Positions 9,997-23,790 of a stretch of 64,000 nucleotides of DNA are shown here, piece by piece. Position numbers and translations under genes: made by a program. The notes below the pieces were generated by a model that saw only the letters and a program-made list of their open reading frames with translations, was not told where the DNA came from and did not search any database. The first letter of the stretch is position 1; each line of letters opens with the position of its first letter. Source of the DNA: Natronomonas pharaonis DSM 2160 (GTDB taxonomy: Archaea > Halobacteriota > Halobacteria > Halobacteriales > Haloarculaceae); NCBI RefSeq assembly GCF_000026045.1, contig NC_007426.1, forward strand, positions 1,674,001 to 1,738,000, given 5' to 3'.

Positions 9997-10940
9997 GCAT
10001 CAACACCTCCGTCCGCATCGGCACCAACCTCGGACGGCTCCGGACCGGTGTAACTAACCGGTTCTAGTTCCGTCCCGACGGTTTCTTCCCACACCTCGGG
10101 GGCGACAGCCAAGATGAACGCATCGTTCAGTGTCTCGTCGTTTTCGGTAACGACAATGTCGCCGTCGTCTTCGATAAGCGGCATTCCGACGCCGACTCCG
10201 TCGGCGCGGTGGGTCTCGACGGAGTACGTTCGGAGGCCGGCCTCGTCGGCCGCATCCTCGATAGCATCATCAACGAAGCCAAAGTCGTCAGCATAGCCGT
10301 TGTTGACGGCTTCAGTACCGAGATAACTGTTCGCGTGGGCGATTTCCTCCCGGTCGAGTTCGATTTCGTCGCCACGTTGTTCGATGACGCTCTCAACGAA
10401 GAGGTTTGCCAGTATCTGCTGTTGCTCGCGCTGCTGTTCCGTGCTCGGGCCTCGCTTGTCCGGCCCGGTCGTCCCGGCGTTCGGGCCGGACGGGCTCGGC
10501 GCGGTGCCGGCAACGCCGACGCTACCGACAGCCTGTGCGGAGGGGGCGACGTATATCTCGTCGGCGGGTGCCATCGAGAGGTACGCCCCCGACGCGCCCA
10601 TCGTATCGACAGTCGCGATGACCGGCATCTCCTCGGATGTCCGGTCGACGGCTGCGTATATCCGTTCGCTCTGGGCGGGGAGGCCGCCGCCGCTTTCGAC
10701 TTCGAGAACGACGGCTTCGACGGCGTCGTCCTGTCGTGCGTCACGGAGTTGGTCTTCGACATCTTGGGCCATGTTCGTCTCGATGGGGCCCTGCATCTCG
10801 ATGACGACGACGGTGTCGCCATCGTCGGCAACGAAGCTATACACCTGCGGTGCGGCAAGCACACCGGCGGCGATAGCAAGGAGTACCACGAGGGCAACCT
10901 GCTGTCTGCCGCTGAGTTTGTTTAGGGGACCAATCGGCAT
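9993..10940 (-). CDS. SppA-like serine protease (family S49)
   Basis: A 315-residue membrane-anchored protease related to signal peptide peptidase A, which cuts peptides or proteins in or near the membrane with a Ser-Lys dyad. One N-terminal helix spans about 14-35. The motif TMGASGAYLSMAPADEIY gives the nucleophile Ser117, and Lys162 in GPDKRGPST is where the general-base lysine lies in archaeal SppA. The tail after residue 240 differs from bacterial SppA and may be a lineage-specific domain. ATG 10940 is preceded by a TATA-like TATTAATTA at 10967-10975. It is first gene of a two-gene operon with the DUF4350-like gene. Confidence 0.8.
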   Translation of the reverse strand: MPIGPLNKLSGRQQVALVVLLAIAAGVLAAPQVYSFVADDGDTVVVIEMQGPIETNMAQDVEDQLRDARQDDAVEAVVLEVESGGGLPAQSERIYAAVDRTSEEMPVIATVDTMGASGAYLSMAPADEIYVAPSAQAVGSVGVAGTAPSPSGPNAGTTGPDKRGPSTEQQREQQQILANLFVESVIEQRGDEIELDREEIAHANSYLGTEAVNNGYADDFGFVDDAIEDAADEAGLRTYSVETHRADGVGVGMPLIEDDGDIVVTENDETLNDAFILAVAPEVWEETVGTELEPVSYTGPEPSEVGADADGGVDA

Positions 10941-10966
10941 GCGTTCCGACCCTGTGGTCGATGACG

Positions 10967-10975
10967 TATTAATTA
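10967..10975 (-). promoter_or_regulatory. TATA-like box of the sppA-like operon
   Basis: TATTAATTA (TAATTAATA on the minus strand) lies 27-35 nt before the ATG at 10940, in a short AT-rich patch within GC-rich DNA. The spacing suggests a leaderless transcript. Confidence 0.5.
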
Positions 10976-11012
10976 CGGGGCTTTCGAGCGGACAGAACGC
11001 ACACCACAGGGG

Positions 11013-11576
11013 CTACTGCAACACGACCACGTTGCCCATTCCGCGCCGTTCGCGGTCAAGTAGCCCGCGGGATTCGAGGTTGCTAAGCGTCCGGCTCACC
11101 GTCGCCTTCGAGAGGTCGGTCCGCTCGACGATTTCTCGCTGGGCGATTTCACCGTCGGCCTCCAACGCTGTCTCGTAAACAATCCGTTCCGTGTCCGCCA
11201 GCCGTGCCGCCGTCTCCTCCCAGCGGGTCCGCCGAGCCGTCTCGTCGGCGCTTTCTGACGCTCCGGGGCCATCACTTGTCCCCGCTTCCGGACTGTCGGC
11301 AACCGCCGTTTCGAGGCTACGTTTCTCCTCGCTGTCGGACGGATAGGCATCGAGCGCCAGAAACGCCGCCGACGCGCCAAACACGGCTGCTGAGACGGCG
11401 ACGACGATGGCATCCCTGTAGCGAAAGTAGTAGCCAACCGTCTCAAGAGCGGCATCGTCGCCGCCAGCGACGACGAGTTCGGGTGGATTCAAAAGCTGGA
11501 CTCCGAGAGCGAACGTAGAGACGACGAGCAGAGCGGCAGCAACCAGCCGGCCGTCTCGGAGGGCGTTCGGGAACAT
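11013..11576 (-). CDS. Membrane-anchored winged-helix transcriptional regulator
   Basis: A 187-residue protein with two membrane helices (about 9-30 and 54-74), a charged linker, and a C-terminal winged helix-turn-helix of MarR/IclR-like type (ERIVYETALEADGEIAQREI and LSKATVSRTLSNLESRGLLDR). The frame is open far upstream, but ATG 11576 is chosen because the helix begins right after it and it lies one nucleotide from the stop of the upstream gene. It thus forms a two-gene operon with the exported protein at 11578-12219. A membrane-tethered DNA-binding protein of this sort may respond to envelope signals through its partner. The GAAAC repeats upstream of the operon are candidate operators. Confidence 0.75.
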   Translation of the reverse strand: MFPNALRDGRLVAAALLVVSTFALGVQLLNPPELVVAGGDDAALETVGYYFRYRDAIVVAVSAAVFGASAAFLALDAYPSDSEEKRSLETAVADSPEAGTSDGPGASESADETARRTRWEETAARLADTERIVYETALEADGEIAQREIVERTDLSKATVSRTLSNLESRGLLDRERRGMGNVVVLQ

Positions 11577-11577
11577 C

Positions 11578-12219
11578 TTAGTTGACGACTTCAAGCTGAA
11601 GGATTCGGTCGACAGTCTCTGCATTGAGGTCGACGACGGCACGGTACTCGTCGGGAGCGTCGACGGGTTCAACGACGACGAGTGCGCGACGGTCGTCGTA
11701 CCGCGGCCCGACCCGTTCGAGCGCGATGGAGGACCCCGTGGTATCGACCGAGCGGAACGTCGAATTGACGGCCCCAGCGGGGGGTCCGGCATCGATATCG
11801 GAGCGACGTAGCTGTCTGTCGACCGGTTCGTCGGCGCGCAGGGGCGCGACATCGACGGTCACCCCGTCGGACGTTTCGAGCTGTTCGGCGAGTGTCGCAT
11901 CCGAGACAGCGATTCGAGCGGCAGCCTCACGCTGACTGTCGGTCAACGCTCCGGACTCTTTCGGTCGCGTCGTAACCGCGAGCAGGCCGCCCGTATCGGT
12001 GATTTCAATCCGTCCGGCGGCCGTCGCGTCCGCTACCGGTGTCCGGTCGCCGCCGGCGTCGGCGAACACGACCGCCCCGTCGTCGACCGTAACCTCGCCG
12101 GCTGTCGCTGTCGAGAGGCCACCGGCAAGACCGGCGGCGCTGACGAAGCCAGCGAGGCTGACACCCAGAACGGCAAGCGAAACCACAAGCGCGAGCCGGG
12201 GGAGGGGGACCGGCACCAT
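11578..12219 (-). CDS. Hypothetical exported protein, partner of membrane HTH regulator
   Basis: A 213-residue protein with a hydrophobic N-terminal segment (about 8-36) that may be a signal peptide or an anchor. The rest appears beta-rich and extracellular (EVTVDDGAVVFADAGG, GRIEITDTGGLLAVTT, YRAVVDLNAETVDRI). No known catalytic motif is visible. It is the first gene of a leftward operon and ends one nucleotide before the membrane HTH gene. Such pairing is consistent with a sensor-regulator unit, which is an inference. A TATA-like TTTTCATA on the minus strand is about 30 nt before the start. Confidence 0.6.
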   Translation of the reverse strand: MVPVPLPRLALVVSLAVLGVSLAGFVSAAGLAGGLSTATAGEVTVDDGAVVFADAGGDRTPVADATAAGRIEITDTGGLLAVTTRPKESGALTDSQREAAARIAVSDATLAEQLETSDGVTVDVAPLRADEPVDRQLRRSDIDAGPPAGAVNSTFRSVDTTGSSIALERVGPRYDDRRALVVVEPVDAPDEYRAVVDLNAETVDRILQLEVVN

Positions 12220-12246
12220 CGTTTTCCATACCTTCCAGCACCGGTA

Positions 12247-12350
12247 TGAAAACTCCGATTCACCTCGGGATGAAACACCTGAAACGCGTTCGAAACGCCG
12301 CTGAAACGTGTTTCACACCTCTTTCCAACGGGGATTAATGAGGGGTTTCA
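12247..12350. promoter_or_regulatory. Cluster of GAAAC repeats in a divergent intergenic region
   Basis: The gap between the leftward operon (start 12219) and the rightward gene (start 12429) holds TGAAAC at 12271-12276, 12280-12285 and 12302-12307, CGAAAC at 12291-12296, TGAAAA at 12247-12252, and inverted GTTTCA at 12310-12315 and 12345-12350. The direct copies are spaced 9, 11 and 11 nt, close to one helical turn, and TGAAAC-GT-GTTTCA forms a short inverted repeat. This looks like an operator array for a protein binding one DNA face. The nearby membrane HTH protein is the obvious candidate, which is an inference. Confidence 0.5.
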
Positions 12351-12428
12351 ACCAAGGTCTCGATGCGGTAGTCACTCGGACGGCGACGCGGAACCGCCGG
12401 GGGACTGCCGCCCTGAACTGGTCTACCC

Positions 12429-13355
12429 ATGCAACGAGACTACCGCTACACCGTCTACGTGCTCGCCCTTGCGGCGCTTGTGACCCTCGCTACTGCGGGG
12501 CTCACAGTCGCCGGGAGTGCGAGCACCTCCGACCCCGCTGACGCATCGCTTGCGGAAACCGACTTCGAGATCGTCGACCACGACGACACGCTCACCGACG
12601 AGGAGACGGATGAGATATCCGACCTCGTGCGTGAGACCGAGCCCCTCCAAGAGCACTTCGACGGTGTTGACGCCCTCCAACTCGATATCCACCAGTCGAA
12701 GGCTCTCGATGACGGAGCGTTCGTCCCAATCGAAGGCGAATACACCGTCAAGCTCTCGCCCCCCAGTGACGACCGCCCCCTCCCGAGTGCGTCGCTGTCC
12801 GTAAACGTGGATGAGAGCGCGCTCGTCATCGACAGAACCATCGCCCCGATTGATGACGTGAATGTGACCGTCGAGGATGACGGCCACCTGAGCGACGATG
12901 AAATCGACCAGCTCACGGGAGCACTGCCCGACGACGGCGATGTGGCCTACCAGATTCAAACGTTCCTTGGCGAGCCGGATACCGTCGAGATGGCAGTGAC
13001 TGACCGTGACGGCGACGAGGTTGACGCCGACGTGACGGTCGACGGCGCGTCCGATACCGTCCACGTGACTGTCGATATCGACGAAGAAACGGTTCTCAGT
13101 AACCACGTCGCGATGCAACTCGATAGCGACGAGCTCGACGAAGAGGATGACCTCACCCTCAACGTCGATATGTCGGCTGATACCGATACGGACGGCGCTG
13201 CCGACGAGAGCGACGAGACCGACGCCGAAGCGGAGAACGTTGACACGGACGAACGCGAGGAAATCACGGTCGAAATCGTCGATGATGACGGTCTCGAAGA
13301 TGCCGGCGACGAGTTTACCTTTACTGTTGTGACCGAAGACGACGGCGACGAGTAG
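12429..13355 (+). CDS. Hypothetical exported, very acidic protein
   Basis: A 308-residue protein with a hydrophobic N-terminal segment (about 9-32, YVLALAALVTLATAGLTVAG) that looks like a Sec signal or anchor. The remainder is extremely rich in Asp and Glu, with repeated beta-strand-like stretches (VNVTVEDDG, VHVTVDID, LTLNVDMS, ITVEIVDDDG). An acid-rich linker at about 250-275 separates the last strands. No enzyme motif is seen, so a surface-exposed or wall-associated role is plausible but unproven. It is divergent from the HTH operon across the GAAAC repeat cluster and converges on the gene at 13374. Confidence 0.6.
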   Translation: MQRDYRYTVYVLALAALVTLATAGLTVAGSASTSDPADASLAETDFEIVDHDDTLTDEETDEISDLVRETEPLQEHFDGVDALQLDIHQSKALDDGAFVPIEGEYTVKLSPPSDDRPLPSASLSVNVDESALVIDRTIAPIDDVNVTVEDDGHLSDDEIDQLTGALPDDGDVAYQIQTFLGEPDTVEMAVTDRDGDEVDADVTVDGASDTVHVTVDIDEETVLSNHVAMQLDSDELDEEDDLTLNVDMSADTDTDGAADESDETDAEAENVDTDEREEITVEIVDDDGLEDAGDEFTFTVVTEDDGDE

Positions 13356-13373
13356 CCACAGCAGAGGCGTTCT

Positions 13374-18736
<5,363 letters not shown>

Positions 18737-18812
18737 CCGGCGCTCGCGCCCATCGCTGACCGGCTCCGTTCGTCTCGCAACAGTTTTGTTCGGTAGCCCA
18801 CAGCGTTCAGCC

Positions 18813-19982
18813 ATGAGCGACACCGACGGGATGGGCGACCACGAGTTCGGCGACTTCGGCGGCCGCTACGTGCCGGAGCCGCTACAAGAGCCGCTGGAAC
18901 AGCTCGCGGGGACGTTCGACGACATCGTCGGCGACGATGGCTTTCAGGCGGAGTTCCGCGACCTGCTCGGCGACTTCGCCGGGCGACCGACACCGCTGTA
19001 CCACGCACGAAACCTCAGCGACGCCTACGGGGCGGACATCTACCTCAAGCGGGAGGACCTACTCCACGGTGGCGCACACAAAATCAACAACGCGGTCGGG
19101 CAGGCGCTCTTGGCAAAAAAGGCCGGGAAAGACCGCCTCATCGCCGAAACCGGAGCCGGTCAGCACGGCACCGCAACGGCGATGGCGGGTGCGCTTTTCG
19201 ACCTCGACACGGAGATCTACATGGGGCGGAAGGACGCCCGCCGCCAGCAGATGAACGTGTTCCGGATGCGGCTGATGGGTGCTGAAGTGAATGAGGTCAC
19301 CCGCGGTGAGGAAGGCCTCGCCGAAGCCGTCGATGTTGCCCTCGAGGACTTCGCCGAGAACATCGACACCACCCACTATCTGGTTGGCAGCGTTGTCGGC
19401 CCCGACCCCTTCCCGCGGATGGTACGGGAGTTCCAATCGGTCATCGGCAAAGAGGCACGCGAGCAGGCTATCGACCGGCTTGGCGGGCTGCCGGACGCAT
19501 GTGTCGCCTGCGTCGGCGGCGGGTCAAACGCCATCGGGTTGTTCGACGCCTTCCGCGACGACGACGTCGCCTTTTACGGCGGCGAGGGTGGCGGGCAAGG
19601 CAGTGACTCCGGCAGTCACGCCGCCCCGCTGGCTGCCGGTACCGAGGATGTGCTCCACGGGATGCGAACCCGCGTTCTCGAAGACGACGCCGAGGTTCAC
19701 AGCGTCTCTGCAGGACTCGACTACCCGGGTGTCGGCCCCGAGCACGCGATGTTCCGTGCGGTCGGTCGCTGTGAGTACCGCGCTATCGAAGACGACGAAG
19801 CGCTGACCGCCTTCCGGGACCTCTCGGAGCTTGAGGGTATCATTCCGGCACTGGAGTCGGCACACGCGGTTGCGCTGGCCGGACAGGTCGCCGACGAGAC
19901 CGACCACGAAACCATCGTCGTCAACCTCTCGGGACGCGGCGACAAGGACATGCAGCAGGTCGCGGAGCTGCTGGACCTCTAA
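18813..19982 (+). CDS. trpB: Tryptophan synthase beta chain
   Basis: This is a PLP-dependent enzyme that condenses indole with L-serine to tryptophan. The 389-residue product begins FGDFGGRYVPEPL, typical of TrpB1. The PLP lysine is Lys90 in GGAHKINN, and the catalytic glutamate lies in AETGAGQHGTA. The phosphate loop VGGGSNAIGLF and the HSVSAGLDYPGVGPEHA segment are intact. ATG 18813 is chosen over a longer frame reaching back into gyrA. No trpA or other tryptophan gene is next to it, unlike the usual trpCBA arrangement. It follows gyrA by 76 nt and may have its own promoter. Confidence 0.94.
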   Translation: MSDTDGMGDHEFGDFGGRYVPEPLQEPLEQLAGTFDDIVGDDGFQAEFRDLLGDFAGRPTPLYHARNLSDAYGADIYLKREDLLHGGAHKINNAVGQALLAKKAGKDRLIAETGAGQHGTATAMAGALFDLDTEIYMGRKDARRQQMNVFRMRLMGAEVNEVTRGEEGLAEAVDVALEDFAENIDTTHYLVGSVVGPDPFPRMVREFQSVIGKEAREQAIDRLGGLPDACVACVGGGSNAIGLFDAFRDDDVAFYGGEGGGQGSDSGSHAAPLAAGTEDVLHGMRTRVLEDDAEVHSVSAGLDYPGVGPEHAMFRAVGRCEYRAIEDDEALTAFRDLSELEGIIPALESAHAVALAGQVADETDHETIVVNLSGRGDKDMQQVAELLDL

Positions 19983-19990
19983 CGTGTCGC

Positions 19991-20908
19991 TTAGCGGTAC
20001 TGTTCGCAGACTCGCTTGACGCCCTCATCGAAGCCGACGGTCGGCTCCCAGTTCGTTTCCGACCGGAGTTTTGAACAGTCGGCACAGGTGTCGGTGACGT
20101 AGACGTCTTCCGGAATCGGGTTCTCGACGTATTTCGGCCGGATGTCGGCCCCGACCGTCTCGTTTATTTTATCGACGAGGTCGTTCAACGAGTATCGGTC
20201 GCCCGTCCCGACGTTGTAGACGCCATCAAGTGCAGCTTCAGCGGCCGAGCAGAGTGCTGCGACGACATCCTCAACGTGGATGAAATCCCGGGTTTGCGTT
20301 CCGTCGCCGTAGATGGCCGGCCGCTCGCCGGTCGCGATGTCGTCGACGAACTGTGCGACGAGGTTGGCGTACTCGCCCTTGTGCCCTTCCGCAGCGCCGT
20401 AGCCCTGATAGACGGAGAACAGCCGCATCCCGGCCAGCGACAGTCCGTAATGGTGGCTGAAATACTCCGCGTAGCGCTCGCGGGCGAGCTTCGAGGCCTC
20501 ATAGCCCGAGTTCGCCGCGACGGGTGCGGCCTCAGTAGTCGGTTCCGAGCGGCTCCCGTAGACGGACGAGGATGAGGCGTAGACGACAGTGTCACAGCCA
20601 TCAGCGCGAGCCTGCTCGACAACGTTGACGAACCCCTCGACATTGACGCGAGCGCCGCGTGTCGGGTCCGACTCGTGCATTGGATACGACGAAAGCGCCG
20701 CACAATGAAAGACAACATCGACATCCGTTGGAAGGTCGTCGTCAAGGACGCTTCGCTCGTTGAATGTGACGGCCGACTCGAGGTTTTCTGGTGTCCCGAG
20801 ATAGCAGTCGTCGACGACAACGACATCGTTTGTAACCGACAGCCGGTTCGCGAGCGTGGACCCAATAAAACCCGCTCCGCCAGTAACGAGCACGCGCTGG
20901 CCGTCCAT
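19991..20908 (-). CDS. NAD-dependent sugar-nucleotide epimerase/dehydratase
   Basis: A 305-residue extended SDR of the GalE/RfbB type, acting on a nucleotide sugar for surface glycans or protein glycosylation. It shows the NAD motif TGGAGFIGSTLANRL near residue 10, the ASSSSVYG strand with catalytic serines, and the active-site YEASK. The GTQTRDFIHVEDVV and YNVGTGDRYSLNDLV blocks are typical of UDP-glucose/UDP-GlcNAc 4-epimerases and dTDP-glucose dehydratases; the exact sugar cannot be told. ATG 20908 is chosen because a TATA-like box lies 21-28 nt upstream and the Rossmann strand begins right after. It converges with trpB. Confidence 0.88.
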   Translation of the reverse strand: MDGQRVLVTGGAGFIGSTLANRLSVTNDVVVVDDCYLGTPENLESAVTFNERSVLDDDLPTDVDVVFHCAALSSYPMHESDPTRGARVNVEGFVNVVEQARADGCDTVVYASSSSVYGSRSEPTTEAAPVAANSGYEASKLARERYAEYFSHHYGLSLAGMRLFSVYQGYGAAEGHKGEYANLVAQFVDDIATGERPAIYGDGTQTRDFIHVEDVVAALCSAAEAALDGVYNVGTGDRYSLNDLVDKINETVGADIRPKYVENPIPEDVYVTDTCADCSKLRSETNWEPTVGFDEGVKRVCEQYR

Positions 20909-20928
20909 ACCGAGGCCGGCGAGCGGCC

Positions 20929-20936
20929 GATAAAAA
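20929..20936 (-). promoter_or_regulatory. TATA-like box of the epimerase gene
   Basis: TTTTTATC on the minus strand lies 21-28 nt before ATG 20908. It supports this start over the longer open frame. Confidence 0.5.
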
Positions 20937-21045
20937 TGCGTACCGGAACGCGCTACGGGGCTAACGTGCTCTGATACCGCTGTGTGCGGGTCTGAGGCTG
21001 CCGACAGCGGTTCCAGCCGAATCGTCTCCGTCACCCACCGTCGCA

Positions 21046-21051
21046 TTTAAG
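21046..21051 (+). promoter_or_regulatory. TATA-like box of the HTH regulator gene
   Basis: TTTAAG lies 25-30 nt before ATG 21076 within an AT-rich patch, as expected for a leaderless transcript. Confidence 0.5.
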
Positions 21052-21075
21052 ATTAGAACTACCAAAGGATAGGTT

Positions 21076-21615
21076 ATGTCATCTATTGAGCTCACCCCGA
21101 GCCAGAAGACGATTCTTCAGGAGCTAATCAATCTCTACCGAGAGTCGGAAAGCGCCGTCAAAGGCGAGGACATCGCCGAGAAGGTCGACCGGAATCCGGG
21201 GACAATCCGCAACCAGATGCAGAGTCTGAAAGCGCTACAGCTCGTAGAAGGGGTACCAGGGCCGAAAGGAGGATACAAGCCGACAGCGACGGCCTACGAC
21301 GCGCTGAAGATACAGGAGATGGAGCAGGCCGCCGACGTGCCGTTCAATCACGAAGGCGACCTCGTCGAAGAGGCGAACGTACAGGAAATCGACCTCACAA
21401 GCGTCCATCACCCCGAGCTGTGCCGCGCCGAAATCAAGCTACAGGGCTCGATGGCGGACTTCGAGGAAGGCGACAAGATCAGCGTCGGTCCGACGCCGCT
21501 TTCGAAGCTGCTCATCGAGGGTGAGCTCGAAGGAAAGGACGACACGAACAACAGCCTCATTCTCACTATCGACAACATGGCGGCCCCGGCCGGCGACGAG
21601 GACCCGCTCCACTGA
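21076..21615 (+). CDS. HTH-type transcriptional regulator
   Basis: A 179-residue protein with an N-terminal winged HTH (residues 8-75): a first helix LTPSQKTILQELINLYRES, then VKGEDIAEKVDRNPGTIRNQ as helix-turn-helix and GPKGGYKPT as the wing, similar to Rrf2/TrmB-like domains. The C-terminal half (about 95-170) is a separate domain with ELCRAEIKLQGS and FEEGDKISVGPTPLSKLLIEGEL, probably a ligand or dimerisation module of haloarchaeal type. The target is unknown. It is not linked to a clear operon; the next gene, the NADH dehydrogenase-like flavoprotein, has its own promoter 180 nt on. Confidence 0.75.
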   Translation: MSSIELTPSQKTILQELINLYRESESAVKGEDIAEKVDRNPGTIRNQMQSLKALQLVEGVPGPKGGYKPTATAYDALKIQEMEQAADVPFNHEGDLVEEANVQEIDLTSVHHPELCRAEIKLQGSMADFEEGDKISVGPTPLSKLLIEGELEGKDDTNNSLILTIDNMAAPAGDEDPLH

Positions 21616-21765
21616 TACTGGCAGGTATTTCTCGTCAGCGACACCCGCCATTCAGGCAGCGGTGTCGTGCTCTCTCCATCGCTTCGAGCACACAGTTCGG
21701 GTAGCGACCGATGCGAGCGAGCGACGGTCCGGGCAAAATTTTTCTCGGAGGCCGGTTCCAACAGG

Positions 21766-21772
21766 TTTGTAT
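21766..21772 (+). promoter_or_regulatory. TATA-like box of the NDH-2-like gene
   Basis: TTTGTAT lies 24-30 nt before ATG 21796. The remainder of the 180-nt gap before it shows no gene. Confidence 0.45.
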
Positions 21773-21795
21773 CGGTGGACAACGCACACCAATCT

Positions 21796-22962
21796 ATGAC
21801 GGACGATGTCGTCGTGCTCGGGTCCGGTTATGCCGGCACCGGCGCAATCAACTCGCTCGAATCGGAACTCGACGGCGAAGCGGACATTACCTGGATCTCC
21901 GACGTCGACCACCACCTCGTGCTCCACGAGTCCCACCGCTGCATCCGGGACCCGGACATTCAGGAGAAGATCACCTTCGACGTTACCGAAATCAAGTCCC
22001 CTTCGACTCGGTTCGTGCAGGGCCGCGTCGAGGACATCGACACCGACGAACGCGTCATCACACTCGATGACGACTCCACGGTCGAGTACGATTACCTGCT
22101 CGTCGGTATCGGCTCCCAGACCGCCTTCTTCGGCATCGACGGCCTCGAAGAGCACTCGCTGACGCTCAAGACGCTCGACGACGCCCTCGAAATCCACGAG
22201 GCTGTCTCCGAAGCCGCACGGGAGGCGTCCCGTAACGACCCGGCACAGGTCATCGTCGGGGGAGCCGGTCTCTCCGGCATTCAGTCGGCCGGCGAAATCG
22301 CCGAGTACCGCGACAGCAACCGCGCACCGCTTGAAATCCACCTTGTGGAGGGACTGGACAACGTCTTCCCGAACAACGACCCGGTCGTCCAGGCCAAGCT
22401 CCGCAAGCTGCTCGAGGACAAGGATGTCCAGATTCACACCGGCGAGTTCATCGGCGAGGTCGACGACGACACCGTCTACGTCGGCGACGAGAAGGAACTC
22501 GACTACGACGTGCTGCTGTGGACCGGCGGTATCACCGGCCAAGACGCCGCCGAGACCGCCAACGTCGACAAGGACGACCGAAGCAACCGCATCGAGGCCG
22601 CCTCGAACTTCCAGACCTCCGACGAGCGGGTCTTTGCCATCGGCGATGCGGCGCTTATCGACCAGCCCGACCAAGACAACCCCGCGCCGCCGACAGCACA
22701 GGCCGCCTGGCAGGCTGCCGAGGTTGCCGGCGAAAACATCGCCCGCGAGATCCGCGGCCAGCCGCTAACCGAGTGGGAATACGAGGACAAGGGGACGCTC
22801 ATCTCCGTCGGCGGCAAGGCTGTCGCTCACAACGTCAAGGGCCTGCCGGTTGATACCTTCGGCGGCCCGGCCGCAAAGGCGCTGAAAAAGACCGTCGCCG
22901 CACGCTGGATTGCGAAGGTCACCGGCTTCTCGGACGCCGCGAAAGCCTTCCCCGACATGTAA
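21796..22962 (+). CDS. Type II NADH dehydrogenase-like FAD oxidoreductase
   Basis: A 388-residue two-dinucleotide-binding flavoprotein of the NDH-2/sulfide:quinone reductase superfamily. NDH-2 enzymes pass electrons from NADH to quinone on the inner membrane face without pumping protons. It has the FAD motif GSGYAGTGAIN at residue 9, the NAD motif VGGAGLSGIQSAGE near 153 and the FAD-contacting VFAIGDAALID near 280. The C-terminus (FGGPAAKALKKTVAARWIAKVTGF, shortened here) looks amphipathic and could attach to the membrane. The cysteine pair needed for sulfide oxidation is not evident. ATG 21796 fits the TATA-like box; longer in-frame starts are less likely. Confidence 0.85.
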   Translation: MTDDVVVLGSGYAGTGAINSLESELDGEADITWISDVDHHLVLHESHRCIRDPDIQEKITFDVTEIKSPSTRFVQGRVEDIDTDERVITLDDDSTVEYDYLLVGIGSQTAFFGIDGLEEHSLTLKTLDDALEIHEAVSEAAREASRNDPAQVIVGGAGLSGIQSAGEIAEYRDSNRAPLEIHLVEGLDNVFPNNDPVVQAKLRKLLEDKDVQIHTGEFIGEVDDDTVYVGDEKELDYDVLLWTGGITGQDAAETANVDKDDRSNRIEAASNFQTSDERVFAIGDAALIDQPDQDNPAPPTAQAAWQAAEVAGENIAREIRGQPLTEWEYEDKGTLISVGGKAVAHNVKGLPVDTFGGPAAKALKKTVAARWIAKVTGFSDAAKAFPDM

Positions 22963-22986
22963 GCGACGCCCGGCGCAGCCGGGCAC

Positions 22987-23790
22987 TCAGTGGTCGTCGA
23001 GGGATAGGCCTGCATGCCAGCGGTCGACGCCGGCCGCGTTTTTGAGTCGGTCCATCTTCGACAGCAGCGCCGCCGCCAGCGAGGCAGTCTCGGCGGCCTT
23101 CTGTTGGCCGTCGGTGCGAAACTCCCCTGTTGTTCGGTCGGCGTAGACGGTACAGACCGCGCCGGCACGGAGCCCATAGAGCCCAGCGAGCGTTAACACC
23201 GTGCTTGCTTCCATCTCGAAGTTCAGGACCCCAGCTTCCCGAAGCGCTTCGAGTTCCGCTTCAGCCCCGGCGGCACGGAACCCACCAACCCCATCCCGCG
23301 CCTGTCCGGCGTAAAACGAGTCCGTCGAGCAGGTGACGCCAAGGTGATACTCGTGGCCCAGCCGTTCAGCCGCAGTTACCAGTGCAGTTACCACTTCGTC
23401 GTGGGCGCTCGCAGGGTAGTCCGCTCGGATGTACTCATCGCTCGTGCCTTCCTTTCTGACCGCCGCAGTCGTGATGACCAGGTCGCCAACCTCGACCTCC
23501 GGCTGAATCGTGCCACAGGAGCCGACGCGGATGAACGTCTCAGCGCCGACGCGCGCGAGCTCCTCGACGGCGATGGCGGCCGACGGCGACCCGATGCCGG
23601 TCGAGGTCGCCGCCAGCGGCTCGCCGTCGTATTCGCCAGCGGCGGTCCGGTACTCCCGGTGGTCCGCCAACGGTTCCGCGTTGTCCCAGCAGTCGGCGAT
23701 GATATCGATCCGGTCGGGGTCGCCCGGTAACAGCACGGGACCGTCAACATCGCCGTCGGAGAGTTCGATGTGGTACTGGTCGTCGCTCAT
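22987..23790 (-). CDS. udp: Uridine/nucleoside phosphorylase
   Basis: A 267-residue member of the PNP/UDP family (NP-I), which splits nucleosides with phosphate to base and ribose-1-phosphate. The N-terminal PVLLPGDPDRIDIIA provides the phosphate-binding glycine loop, TSTGIGSPSAAIAVEEL and IRVGSCGTIQPEV are family signatures, and NFEMEASTVLTLAGL carries the ribose-binding glutamate. It is the last gene of a leftward operon; its ATG overlaps the stop of cdd by 4 nt. With cdd it would convert cytidine to uridine and then to uracil plus ribose-1-phosphate. Substrate preference for uridine is inferred from this context. Confidence 0.92.
   Translation of the reverse strand: MSDDQYHIELSDGDVDGPVLLPGDPDRIDIIADCWDNAEPLADHREYRTAAGEYDGEPLAATSTGIGSPSAAIAVEELARVGAETFIRVGSCGTIQPEVEVGDLVITTAAVRKEGTSDEYIRADYPASAHDEVVTALVTAAERLGHEYHLGVTCSTDSFYAGQARDGVGGFRAAGAEAELEALREAGVLNFEMEASTVLTLAGLYGLRAGAVCTVYADRTTGEFRTDGQQKAAETASLAAALLSKMDRLKNAAGVDRWHAGLSLDDH

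Noticed and set aside
12308-12541. 77-residue frame starting in the GAAAC region
   Set aside because: Arg-rich, overlaps the signal peptide region of the gene at 12429 in another frame and lacks family features.
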